Assembly: GCA_030063045.1 (NCBI GenBank)
Contig: JAQSEB010000023.1
Coordinates: forward strand, 2,728,001 to 2,792,000
Reading direction: 5' to 3'
Origin: Pratylenchus scribneri
Taxonomy: Eukaryota > Nematoda > Chromadorea > Rhabditida > Pratylenchidae
DNA: 64,000 bases
Within the stretch, counting starts at the first letter, position 1; every line of letters starts with the position of its first letter. Below, one piece after another: positions 31,083 through 40,783 of the stretch. Under the pieces are notes generated by a model. The model was not told where the DNA came from, searched no databases, and worked only from the letters and a program-made list of their open reading frames with translations. The translations under genes and the position numbers were made by a program.

Positions 31083-31409
31083 ACAAGATTAAGAGTCTGG
31101 TTCACTACCGAAACTGAGTTTTTCGGTTGAATCAAACTAAAAGGAAATTCTTTGAGCTATTCAAGCCGGAATTTTCCTAGGCCTATCGAGCCACAAATTT
31201 TGGCCTATCGAGCCACCAAATTAAATTCGGCTTTTTTGAGCCATTCAATTTTCTTTCGGCAGTTTAAGCCAATTTTTGATTCGGCTTTTTGCCAATAATC
31301 TGAATAAATCCGAAAAACCTTTTTGATTCATTTCTTTTAATTGAAAAGTTTAATTTCTATACTTTGATTATTTATTTGAAATTAAATAATTGAATAAATA
31401 AAACTCACC

Positions 31410-31562
31410 ATGCCTTCATCAAATGTAATTCGTTCATCCTTTTCCTCACCCACAACTCGTGCAGTCCAATATCTCAAGGAAGTTGCAACTGAGTTGGAAA
31501 AGGAACAAAAGGATTTGAAGGCGCTTGGAGGCCTTTCTGAAAAAATTGAAGAGATCCATTAA
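31410..31562 (+). CDS. Short gag-start reading frame of the BEL/Pao element
   Basis: The ATG at 31410 is the first good start after the leader (context CTCACCATG). It opens a 50-codon frame that begins MPSSNVIRSSFSSPT, contains a charged helix (LKEVATELEKEQKD) and stops at 31560-31562. The long polyprotein frame opens at 31519 in the +1 frame and overlaps it. A run of six A at 31540-31545 lies in the overlap. The short frame looks like the natural gag N-terminus, so the element either uses a frame change here or carries a one-base indel in the A run. Confidence 0.6.
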   Translation: MPSSNVIRSSFSSPTTRAVQYLKEVATELEKEQKDLKALGGLSEKIEEIH

Positions 31563-34500
31563 ATCAATTCAGACAATAATAGATAAATGGTCAGAACATA
31601 TGCAGACCCTTGAAGATGATGCTGCCATTGCGGCGGAAAATACCGTTTTTGAAGGATTTGCCGTAAATGGATATAAACCTACTGAATTGGTTGATCTTTT
31701 GGATGAAAAAATGATGGAAGTGGATTTAGCCATAGCAGAAATAAAGGTGGCTAAAAATGGAACGGGTGGGGGAGGAAATCAAGCAACAACCCCTGCGGCA
31801 CCCGTCCAGTATCTACCCCTTCCTAAACCCACTCTTCTTACTTTTGACGGTAATGGTAGAGATTGGGGATCATTTTGGCAAAATTTTGAGGATAATATTG
31901 GAAAAAATGAATCATTAACGGATACCCAACGCCTCACCTTTCTAATAGGCCAATTAAGAGGCCCAGCTAAAGAAATGGCTGGGGGATACCGTTTGATTGA
32001 TACAAACTATACAATTTTGGTTGAAGCCTTAAAAAATAGATACGGTGATGAGGAAAAAATTGCCGAGGAATTACAGCAAGAATTCATTGGCTTACCTCGG
32101 GCAACCATGTCTCCACAATCCTTGCGCAATCTTTTGGAAAGTGTAGAGAAAATTTGTCGCCAATTGAAGGCCAAAACTCCAGAAGGAACTCCGCATAGTT
32201 TTGTGGACAGTGCATTTTTTGTAGCCAATCTGAAAGAAAAATTACCTAAAGAATTGAAAATTTCTCTCCTTACAAAAGAAAGTGAGGGGGGAACTAAATG
32301 GAAAACCCAAGATTGGCGGGATAAATTGGCTAAATACGTGAAAATTGCCGAAGAGGCAGATAAACATTTTGGCAAGGATAAAAATATGGAACCGAAAAAT
32401 GGGTTTCAAAATCATAAAGGCCAAAATGGTCCAAAAATGGATTCAAATCATATTAAAAGGGCATTCCCTATCCCAAATCAAAAAGGGAAAAAATCGCCCT
32501 ATTGCTTTTTATGCGAAAATGCAGGCCATTGGCCACTCTTATGTCCCGAATATTCTACTCCTCAAAAAAGGAAGGGTAGATTGGCCGAACTAAAGAGATG
32601 CATTCAATGTTTATCCCCTGACCATCCTTCAAGGGAATGTAAAAGCAATAGAAAATGCCCTGAATGTGGAAAAAACCATAGCAAAATCGTTTGTTTCCAA
32701 TTAAAATTGGACAAACAAGGGAATAATTCATTCAATAATAATCAGAATAAATTCCCACCTAAAAATCAATCAAATGGAAATAATGGAAAAACACAAAATG
32801 GGCCTCCAAAAAATGGGGCAAACGCCACTCCATTATTCTCTAATAAAATTTCGGATAATTCTCAAATGAATAGCGGGAGCTTTTCAGTTTTTCGGGCCAT
32901 CAAATCCCCATCCTTCCTTATGGTTGGAAATGTCCCTATTTGGACGGGGAACGGATCTGAATTGGTACCGGTGTTTTTTGATACCGGTTCCCAAAGCTCA
33001 TTCATTATCAACTCACTTGCTCGCCAAATCGGTTGCCGCAAATTGGGCCATGAGGACCTTTGTGTCGGCGGCTTTGTGGGCAATAATCCTTCCGCTCCGC
33101 AATGCCTGAGAACATCTGTTTTTAAAATTATGATGAAAAGGACTGATGGATGTTGGGAGGAGGTTCATTTGTCGGGTATCGATAAAATTACTCCAAAAAT
33201 TGATGCCTTAAGTGGGCCAATGGAATTTTCAGAATATGAAAATGATGAGAATGACCTAATATATTGCCGATTTGAGCCAAAAATAATGATCGGCATAAGA
33301 GAATTTTGGAAATTTTTCCTTTCAAAAACAGAAATAAAGCCAGGAATTTTCAAAATTTCTACCGTTTTTGGGGATGTTTTTTGTGGTGAAGATGAGACAA
33401 ATGCATTTTGCGGGGCCTTAACTAATTTTGTTGGTCCTATTCTCGATTTTCCCCAAAAAATTGACCCAGTTGAAAATCTTTGGAATTTAGAAACGTTGGG
33501 CATTAAAGATTGTCCATTAGAAAATGACGAGGAAAAGGCAATGCTCCTTTTTCAAAAATCCCTAACCAAAGATGAAAATGGGCGAATTGAGGTTTCTTGG
33601 CCCTGGAAATCGGATAAACGCCCACCTGATAATTTCAATTTGGCCTTTTCTCGGCTTGCCCAATTGGTGCCAAAGTTGAAAGCCAATCCTCAACTGCATC
33701 AGGGTTATGAGGAAATTTTTGATGATTACCTGAAAAAGGGTATAATTTCAATTAGTAAGAAAAATGGTTGGGGTGAACACTTTCTACCCCATCACCCAGT
33801 TTTGGGCAAAAAATTGCGGGTAGTCTATGCCGCAGATGCACACACTAAAGGCCAGCCAAGCTTAAATGATTGCTTGTTGACTGGACCTAATCTTATTCCC
33901 GATTTAGCTGAAATTCTAATTCGGTTTAGAGCTACAAAAATCCCAGTTTTGGCGGATGTTCAACAAGCCTTTCTGACTCTAGGTTTGGCATTGCCAGATC
34001 GGGAATATGTAAAATTTTTGTGGCCAAAAAATATAAATTCCCCTTTAAATATGGAAAATTTAATTGTTTACCAATTCTGCAGGGTGCCTTTTGGCATTGT
34101 CAGTTCCCCATTTTTACTTAATGCCACTACGAGGGAAATTTTGGAATCTAATCCCGACCCCAAAATCCAGGGATTTGCCAAAAACTTATTTGTGGATAAT
34201 TTATTGACTGGTGGAGAAACTATCCAGGAGGCTAATGAAATGGCCTTAAAGGCTAAAAATATTTTCTCTGATGCCCAAATGAATCTTAGAGATTTTGTTT
34301 CAAATAAAAATGAGGCACTTACTGGGCTGAAAGAAGAGGATCATTTGGCAGCCGATCATGCAAATTGTCCGGTTTTGGGCTTAAAATGGGATATTGAAAA
34401 AGAGGAATTAATTTTCAAATTGCCCGAACCTGAATCGCCCACCGAATTTGCCACACGTCGATCGGTCCTGAGCGCCAAATCATTGATGTTTGAGCCACTT

Positions 34501-37500
34501 GGTCTTTGTTCACCTGTAATGATCGAATCAAAATTATTTTTCCAAAATATTTGGGGGAAAACCCGTAATTGGGACCAAAAATTGGAAGATTCTGATCAAA
34601 AAATATGGGATGGGATATTGAATGGATGGAAAGGAAAATCTATCCGAATTCCCCGATTAACCCAATTGGAAAGGGAAGGGGAAATACAAATTCATGCCTT
34701 TACTGATGCTTCACCGGATGCCTTTTGTACGGCAATTTGTGCCGTATCAGGCGAAAATGGAAACAAAAAGGCATCTTTAATCTATGCCCGCTCTCGGTTA
34801 CGCCCAAAAAAGATGGGAGAGAATCAGGACGGGATGACTATCCCTAGATTAGAACTCTTAGGGGTTTTAATCGGAGTTAGGGCCAAAACATTTGTAAAAA
34901 AGGCATTAGAATTGCCAGATGATTCCCCGGAATTCCTATGGACAGACTCACAAATTGTCTTAAATTGGATACAATCGGTGGATAAAAAACCCGTTTTTGT
35001 GGAAAATCGAATCCGGGAAATAAGAAAACATAGGGAAACGAATTTTAGATATGTTCCCCGGATATTTAATCCAGCAGATATTGGCACCCGTCCAATATCT
35101 CCAGAAGAGCTGGAAAATAATACTTTATGGTTCAAGGGGCCAGAATGGTTAATTGAACCCCAAAATACCTGGCCGAATGAATTGACTGCCAAATTGCCGC
35201 CAGATGAAAGTCCAGCACCGAAATTGGAATTGATTGGAGTAGCTGCCGTCTTTGAGGCCAGCCCAATTGATTTCCGTCGTTTCAGCAATTGGTGGCGCTT
35301 GGTCCGTTCTGTGGCCTATTTGTTGCGGTTTTTGGCTCTGAAATTTGGCAAAAAAGAGAATTTGATTGATAAAATCCCCGAATTAAAAGATATTTCAATA
35401 AAAGGGGAATTGGAATCAAATGATTTGGAATTAGCCAAAATTTTAATTTTTAAAATAATTCAGAGGGAAATACCCCCCGGGGAAACTTATCTGAATATTG
35501 ATGGATTGAAGCGGTTGAATTCAAGATTGGGCGAATCCTCAGCACCACTTGATTTCAAGCATCCGATTGTTTTGCCCAGAAATTCCTGGGTCACAAAATT
35601 GATAATTCGCCAAACACATCAGAAATTAATGCATTTTGGTCCGGAAGCCACCTTAAATGAATTTTTGATGAATTATTGGTGTCCTAATGCAAGGAAATTG
35701 GTGAAAAAAGAAATAAAAGGTTGCCCAAAATGTATTAAAGATAAGGCAATTCGTTTTTCACTCCCCTCTATGCCAAATTTGCCCAAGAAAAGGGTCGAAT
35801 TTTCTCCTGCATTTTCCAATATTGGGGTTGATTATTTAGGCCCAACTCTATATAAAAGGCCAAATGAAGCCCCAGGCAATGTGTGGATCATTTTATTCAC
35901 ATGCCTATGTTGTCGGGCTATTCACTTAGAACCAGTTCAAACCCTCGAAGCCAATGAATTTTTGATGGCTTTTAGGCGTTTTGTTTCCAGAAGGGGCCTC
36001 CCAAAAACTATACTATCAGATAATGGCGCCCAATTGGTTCTATGTAAAAAGGCATTGGCCGAAGCTAATGTCCCTATTGATTGGACACTAATTACCGCCC
36101 TTGCCCCGTGGCAAGGCGGAACTTATGAGCGCCTTGTAGCGCTAGTGAAACAGTGCTGCCGGCGCAGTTTAGGCCATAAAATGTTAAATTGGGTGGAATT
36201 GGGGACCTTTATAATAGAAGTGGAAGGTGTGATTAATTCGCGCCCCCTTACTTATGTGGATCAAGATGGGCAAACGGCCCTGAGACCAATTGATTTTCTG
36301 GTGCCAAAAATTGAATTGGCCATGGATAATCAAATAGAAGGGGAAGAATTATACCGGCCTACCCCAGCCCAAAAACTAGCTCAAAGATGGAAAGCTACTT
36401 CGGTGGCAATTAACAAATTTAAAGAAAGATGGGCTCAGGAATACTTAATTATGCTCCGTGAAAGAAATAATACGGAGCATAAAGGCCCACATTTACAAAG
36501 CAATTTAGCCCCTAAAATAGGCCAGATTGTCCTCATACAAGAGGAATTTAACCCCAAAAATCTTTGGCCTATGGGTAAAATTGTGGAATTAAAAGGGCCT
36601 AAAAACCATGCTCGGTCAGCGAATATTTTGATGCCGAATGGTAGAATTTGGTCTCGGCCCGTAAATTTATTGGCCCCGTTAGAGGTTCCCCCTGGGGAAG
36701 AAAATAAAAATAAACCAACCGAAATTGAGCAAAAAGAGCCAATTTTGGAGGAAATTGAGCCAAATGAGCTGGAACCCATTGAATTAGCCATTGAGCCCGA
36801 ACCCATTGAATCGGCCATTGGAGAACAACCAGCCATTGAACCAAAATCCATTGAATCGGTGAAAGAAAAAGAAAATTTAGAAAAAGATTTTCAAACTTAC
36901 CGAAAACGTGCCCGGACAGGAAATTTGAAGCCGAGCAAAAAATTTGCCGAAGAACATTGGGATACGGCATTCCCTGTTCTGAAAATGGGAAAATTAATTG
37001 GATTGAATTTTACAGTTTTGCTCCTAATATTTTCCCTAATTTTGCCCTTATCCACAGCCGAAACACCGGCTTTAATTTGTAAAAAGGAAGGGGTAGAATT
37101 TTTCGCAACAATGGAAACGAAAAGTATTCAAATTTGTTGCGATGGTATTTGTGGGTCTCGTACCTATAAAACCCCTTTTCTATGGGAGCTACCGGAGGAA
37201 AACTTAATAATTGGATATGATTGTGAAGGCACGTATTGGGAAAGCCTAAACCAATCGGCAATCCTCAAATCCACATGCCCTCCTGTCAATATTTGTGAGC
37301 TTATAACTTGCTCATTATGTTGGCGCCAAATTCTAAACCCTAGTTGTTTCCCCACCTTATCATCAATTTTAATTGGGGGATTAATACTAATTGGTTTAAT
37401 CATTCTTTTGATTTTGTATTGTGCGCTCACCTGTTTTTGTCGATGCGCCAGTCCATTCCGGTGCTGCTGTTGGTTCTGCCGCAAATGGAAGCGCAGTATG

Positions 37501-38211
37501 CCAAGATTGAGCCGCCGGAATGTTCACCGCCGACAAATAATGAGTGAAACATCTGAAAATGAGGAAATTGAAAATTTTATACCTCGGAAAAATTATGGAA
37601 ATAAAAAGAGAAATTTTAATAAAATGGGATGGGCAACAAAATTGGAATGGGCTTTGGCCCTAGTAGCCATATCTCTGCCATTTACAAATGGCTCAATTGA
37701 AACAATTTCTCTTACTTCTGCCACTGAAGAGTGTGAAATTGGCATTGATAATACGACCTGTTCATATAATTGGGTCAGCCAAATTACTCTACTCCCGGCT
37801 GGACAAATTACTCAGCTAATTATTAAGGACCCCAATTCAAATTTTGCGGGTATTCTTTCAATTAGAATGGAAGGAGTAACTCAAAGATGCCTAAGTGAAA
37901 CTTTAGGATGGTTACGTTCTTACAAAATTGAAACTTTATCGACCAAACGTTGTCCCGGGATGGGATCGTGCAAAGGAAATTTTTGTAAGGATCTCCTACC
38001 CAATGGAACAATTCAAGAATTCCATGAAGGGAATGATAAACCCGGGAATTCTTTTTGTATTGAAAGCACAGGATTCTTTTTTAACGGCTGCGGTTCACCC
38101 TATGCCTCCTGCTTGCTTTACCGAAATTACATTGTTCCCACTTCTAGACCAGTATTTGAATATTTTCATTGTCCCAATTGGGAATTTTTCATAAATACTG
38201 AGATAAGCTAG
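31519..38211 (+). CDS. Gag-Pol-Env polyprotein frame of the BEL/Pao element (first part)
   Basis: A single open frame of about 2,230 codons; its first ATG is at 31600. In order: gag DUF1759-like region (about 31820-32370), zinc knuckles (CFLCENAGHWPLLC and CIQCLSPDHPSREC, about 32500-32700), aspartic protease FDTGSQSSFI (about 32975), and RT (about 33780-34240, VPFGIVSSPF and FVDNLLTGG). RNase H (TDASPDAF, WTDSQIVLNW) spans about 34690-35080, and integrase follows with an HH-CC zinc part (about 35610-35740) and D, D, E residues in GVDYLG, SDNGAQ and GTYERL. After an acidic linker, two signal-peptide-like segments (about 36985 and 37625) begin a Cys-rich glycoprotein with a transmembrane helix near 37380 and a Gc/G2-like fusion-protein region. 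It stops at an amber codon at 38209-38211, in frame with the next open frame. Confidence 0.9.
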   Translation, partial: RRLEAFLKKLKRSIKSIQTIIDKWSEHMQTLEDDAAIAAENTVFEGFAVNGYKPTELVDLLDEKMMEVDLAIAEIKVAKNGTGGGGNQATTPAAPVQYLPLPKPTLLTFDGNGRDWGSFWQNFEDNIGKNESLTDTQRLTFLIGQLRGPAKEMAGGYRLIDTNYTILVEALKNRYGDEEKIAEELQQEFIGLPRATMSPQSLRNLLESVEKICRQLKAKTPEGTPHSFVDSAFFVANLKEKLPKELKISLLTKESEGGTKWKTQDWRDKLAKYVKIAEEADKHFGKDKNMEPKNGFQNHKGQNGPKMDSNHIKRAFPIPNQKGKKSPYCFLCENAGHWPLLCPEYSTPQKRKGRLAELKRCIQCLSPDHPSRECKSNRKCPECGKNHSKIVCFQLKLDKQGNNSFNNNQNKFPPKNQSNGNNGKTQNGPPKNGANATPLFSNKISDNSQMNSGSFSVFRAIKSPSFLMVGNVPIWTGNGSELVPVFFDTGSQSSFIINSLARQIGCRKLGHEDLCVGGFVGNNPSAPQCLRTSVFKIMMKRTDGCWEEVHLSGIDKITPKIDALSGPMEFSEYENDENDLIYCRFEPKIMIGIREFWKFFLSKTEIKPGIFKISTVFGDVFCGEDETNAFCGALTNFVGPILDFPQKIDPVENLWNLETLGIKDCPLENDEEKAMLLFQKSLTKDENGRIEVSWPWKSDKRPPDNFNLAFSRLAQLVPKLKANPQLHQGYEEIFDDYLKKGIISISKKNGWGEHFLPHHPVLGKKLRVVYAADAHTKGQPSLNDCLLTGPNLIPDLAEILIRFRATKIPVLADVQQAFLTLGLALPDREYVKFLWPKNINSPLNMENLIVYQFCRVPFGIVSSPFLLNATTREILESNPDPKIQGFAKNLFVDNLLTGGETIQEANEMALKAKNIFSDAQMNLRDFVSNKNEALTGLKEEDHLAADHANCPVLGLKWDIEKEELIFKLPEPESPTEFATRRSVLSAKSLMFEPLGLCSPVMIESKLFFQNIWGKTRNWDQKLEDSDQKIWDGILNGWKGKSIRIPRLTQLEREGEIQIHAFTDASPDAFCTAICAVSGENGNKKASLIYARSRLRPKKMGENQDGMTIPRLELLGVLIGVRAKTFVKKALELPDDSPEFLWTDSQIVLNWIQSVDKKPVFVENRIREIRKHRETNFRYVPRIFNPADIGTRPISPEELENNTLWFKGPEWLIEPQNTWPNELTAKLPPDESPAPKLELIGVAAVFEASPIDFRRFSNWWRLVRSVAYLLRFLALKFGKKENLIDKIPELKDISIKGELESNDLELAKILIFKIIQREIPPGETYLNIDGLKRLNSRLGESSAPLDFKHPIVLPRNSWVTKLIIRQTHQKLMHFGPEATLNEFLMNYWCPNARKLVKKEIKGCPKCIKDKAIRFSLPSMPNLPKKRVEFSPAFSNIGVDYLGPTLYKRPNEAPGNVWIILFTCLCCRAIHLEPVQTLEANEFLMAFRRFVSRRGLPKTILSDNGAQLVLCKKALAEANVPIDWTLITALAPWQGGTYERLVALVKQCCRRSLGHKMLNWVELGTFIIEVEGVINSRPLTYVDQDGQTALRPIDFLVPKIELAMDNQIEGEELYRPTPAQKLAQRWKATSVAINKFKERWAQEYLIMLRERNNTEHKGPHLQSNLAPKIGQIVLIQEEFNPKNLWPMGKIVELKGPKNHARSANILMPNGRIWSRPVNLLAPLEVPPGEENKNKPTEIEQKEPILEEIEPNELEPIELAIEPEPIESAIGEQPAIEPKSIESVKEKENLEKDFQTYRKRARTGNLKPSKKFAEEHWDTAFPVLKMGKLIGLNFTVLLLIFSLILPLSTAETPALICKKEGVEFFATMETKSIQICCDGICGSRTYKTPFLWELPEENLIIGYDCEGTYWESLNQSAILKSTCPPVNICELITCSLCWRQILNPSCFPTLSSILIGGLILIGLIILLILYCALTCFCRCASPFRCCCWFCRKWKRSMPRLSRRNVHRRQIMSETSENEEIENFIPRKNYGNKKRNFNKMGWATKLEWALALVAISLPFTNGSIETISLTSATEECEIGIDNTTCSYNWVSQITLLPAGQITQLIIKDPNSNFAGILSIRMEGVTQRCLSETLGWLRSYKIETLSTKRCPGMGSCKGNFCKDLLPNGTIQEFHEGNDKPGNSFCIESTGFFFNGCGSPYASCLLYRNYIVPTSRPVFEYFHCPNWEFFINTEIS

Positions 38212-39585
38212 GAACTACCGGGTAATGAAATTATAAAAGAAAAAATTGAACTATACAATGGTTTTACATTTAAATGGAAACCGGCGAATCTTTCGCTAAC
38301 CCCTGTGATCACCGGTAGACCGGCTATGCCTGTATTAGGCAGTAAATTCATCACCAAAGGTGAGGAGGCGGCTATTGTGCCAGAATTACCAAAAAATTTA
38401 TATTGCCCCACAGAAGTGGATGCAGATTATCTACTCAAAGACTGTAGATTATCTCTTGATGTTTGCCCCTATTGCCGTCCCGATCATGATAGTGGGACCG
38501 TGAAATGCCATTGTAGGGAGCTAAACCTAGAGCAATACTTAAATAGTCCATTGGCAAAATTACCACAGCCCCAAGGGCACCTTACACTTCTTTTTGATGA
38601 AGGGGAGGTTGTAGCCCGAACCCCGTATATCCCTGTGGTCTTGACAGCCAAAATGGATGGGATGAGGATTGTATCCCAAAACATTAAAGCCAAATGTCAA
38701 GTGGAACCTATATCGCTGGTGGGTTGCTACAAATGCGCAACCGGTGGTCGGTTTGACTACCGGTGCACCTCAACCTATGGGAATCCTTTGGCTGAAATTA
38801 GGTGCGAAAACCAACTCACCTTTTTTACACGCTGCTCAGTGAATGGCACCACTGACCACACAATATTAAGCCTGGATCAGTCCTTGGTCAACATGCATTG
38901 CATTGTCAAGTGCCGAGCTGGAATAACAGAATTTGATTTAAAGGGCAAATTGAATTATGTTGTGAAAAAATTTGAGGAATTAACCCTATCGGAGAAAGAA
39001 ATAATTAGCCCCCCTGGTCAATATGCTAATTTTATTCAAGCTATGGCTATGGATTTATTAGGGGGCAATCTTTACGCAATTGGATTAATTCTTTCAATTA
39101 TTGTTATTGGAATCATTTTTGTCATTCTATTTTTGAAATTTAATCCAATGTTTCGCATTTATCGAAACTTAATTCGATTTCTTATGATTATTTCCTTATT
39201 TGGAACAGTTAAATGTGAAACGGAGTTATTTGAAGCCGTATTAAGAGACGAAGGAACAGTTTTTGTTCCCCTTTTGGTTTTGGCTTTAATTCTTTTGGTG
39301 TTGGCTTTTCTCATTTGTTTCGGTTTCTTTGAATGGCTGAAAGTCCAAATAAACCTAATGAATAGGACACGACGTTTGGCGAATAAAACCGAATTGATAA
39401 TTATGAGAGCAAACCCGTTAGAAACCAAAGAATGCGCTATTTGTTTGGAAAAATTTCAAAATATGGAAAAATTGCGAATTTTGCCTTGTAAACATACATA
39501 TCATGGCATTTGCATTGACCAGTGGCTGGCCAAAGAGTCCACATGTCCACTTTGCCGCCTAAACATTGGGCTGGATCTGGTCTGA
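38212..39585 (+). CDS. Envelope C-terminal part plus transmembrane RING-H2 module
   Basis: The same frame continues directly after the amber codon; the first ATG is at 38329. The first two thirds are the Cys-rich C-terminal part of the glycoprotein (for example CPYCRPDHDSGTVKCHC, VGCYKCATGGRFDYRC). A transmembrane helix follows (about 39055-39145, AIGLILSIIVIGIIFVIL). Next come a second signal-like hydrophobic segment (about 39175-39215), a short acidic stretch, and another transmembrane helix (about 39262-39335). The frame ends in a textbook RING-H2 finger at 39433-39555: C-x2-C-x14-C-x-H-x2-H-x2-C-x10-C-x2-C. RING-H2 fingers of this shape are E3 ubiquitin ligase domains. The topology would put the RING in the cytoplasm. 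A RING on a retroelement envelope is not something I know of. Whether it is made from the upstream frame, or from a spliced message, cannot be seen. Confidence 0.85.
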   Translation, partial: ELPGNEIIKEKIELYNGFTFKWKPANLSLTPVITGRPAMPVLGSKFITKGEEAAIVPELPKNLYCPTEVDADYLLKDCRLSLDVCPYCRPDHDSGTVKCHCRELNLEQYLNSPLAKLPQPQGHLTLLFDEGEVVARTPYIPVVLTAKMDGMRIVSQNIKAKCQVEPISLVGCYKCATGGRFDYRCTSTYGNPLAEIRCENQLTFFTRCSVNGTTDHTILSLDQSLVNMHCIVKCRAGITEFDLKGKLNYVVKKFEELTLSEKEIISPPGQYANFIQAMAMDLLGGNLYAIGLILSIIVIGIIFVILFLKFNPMFRIYRNLIRFLMIISLFGTVKCETELFEAVLRDEGTVFVPLLVLALILLVLAFLICFGFFEWLKVQINLMNRTRRLANKTELIIMRANPLETKECAICLEKFQNMEKLRILPCKHTYHGICIDQWLAKESTCPLCRLNIGLDLV

Positions 39586-39646
39586 AAAGGAATAAATATA
39601 TAGATTATTTATCAGATTTTTATTAAAATTATTAAAATTATTTTTT

Positions 39647-39716
39647 ATTATTTATTTGATTGATCAAAGATCATCCTTTCCATTATTTATTTGATTGATC
39701 AAAGATCATCTTTTTC
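39647..39716 (+). repeat. Two direct copies of a 29-nt motif with an inner hairpin
   Basis: A motif ending TGATCAAAGATCATC occurs twice with a 35-nt period just after the envelope stop. Each copy contains a perfect short inverted repeat TGATC-AAA-GATCA. It is inside the retroelement, in an otherwise noncoding 620-bp stretch (39586-40210) before the accessory gene. It might be an RNA element; no function is shown. Confidence 0.8.
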
Positions 39717-40210
39717 ACATTCATTTTTGTTGGATTGGGATTAATATAAATTTGGGAAATTCCCAAATTCCCAAAAAAGAGCGAATTGAATACTAAAAAT
39801 GCACATTTGTTTACATTTTCTATGGAAATTGCCCTTTAGGGCTAATCAAAGGGTGCTTTATTTGGGAATCTGTAAATTGAGAAGCCCAGATGCCCCTAAA
39901 AAGGGTGAATTCCCACCTAAAGAAGATTAATTTATTCATAAATTTTCTATTGTCCGTTCAATCATTTCATAAATTTGCATTTTGGATTTTTTGATTCCTT
40001 CCGAGGACGATTAGGAATGCTATTTATATGGGCAATTGTCCCTTTATTTATATTCATTTTCACAAAAAATTGTCCTACACATTTGTAATTCATCCAAGAT
40101 ACTCACCAATCAAAGGACCATTGAATTATTCCTAAAAAATAAAATTAATTAATTTTCTTATTCTTTAGCAAAATCATTTTAAAGCTAAATTAATTAAATA
40201 ATTAATTCAA

Positions 40211-40760
40211 ATGGATCCATCCATTATTCAAGCGCTCTTGGCGGCTTTTGCTCAACAAAACGGGCAAAATGTGGGCCAGCAACCATCGGGTGAGAGCATT
40301 TATTACCATTTTGGTTCATATTATTATTTTTTCTTAGAAGGAAAAGAGAAGAACCAAAATGGTCGAAAGGAGAAGGGGTTGGTGCCGCCCAATGGATCCC
40401 GCAAAAATGTCCTCAGTTATATGGACAATGGATCGGGTAAATTTAATTTTTGACCTATCCCATTAATAAATTGATCTTATTAAAGGCTCATCAAACCAGA
40501 ATGGAAATGGTGGAGATGTGCCGAAAAAGAACAACAACAAATTCACCCCATACCCACCTCTGTATCCGGCCATCAAGGAGCTGTCGGAGACGATCAAGAA
40601 TTGCCACGCCGAATCTATGGCCAAAGTGGATCAATTGATCGCCGCACAGCACACCTTGAACGCAATGGTCCTTGGAAAGAAGGAGGCAAAGAAGGAAGTG
40701 AAGCCGGAGGGAAAGCCGGTGGAAACTGAAAAGGAGGAGGAAATCAAAGAAGATAAATGA
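40211..40760 (+). CDS. Accessory three-exon gene inside the retroelement
   Basis: Three exons (40211-40289, 40338-40436, 40486-40760) with introns of 48 and 49 nt give exactly 151 codons including the stop. The start reads MDPSIIQALLAAFAQQNGQ; the middle is Gly/Asn/Lys-rich (GLVPPNGSRKNVLSYMDNG). The end is helical and charged: LYPAIKELSETIKNCHAES, VDQLIAAQHTLNAMVLG, then a Lys/Glu tail ending EEEIKEDK. Both introns are phase 1, with GTGAG/GTAAAT donors and TTCTTAG/TTAAAG acceptors. The unspliced frame is closed, so splicing is needed. There is no signal peptide or domain I recognise. It lies between envelope and 3' LTR, the position of accessory genes in complex retroviruses. It may instead be a captured host gene. 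Confidence 0.7.
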
Positions 40761-40783
40761 ATTCCTTTTGATGGCCCCAGCTC

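Noticed and set aside
34190..34220. RT motif FVDN with Asn in place of the usual second Asp, as a sign of a dead RT
   Set aside because: As far as I recall, Pao-type elements in nematodes often have an Asn here, and all other RT motifs are intact, so I do not treat it as damage.
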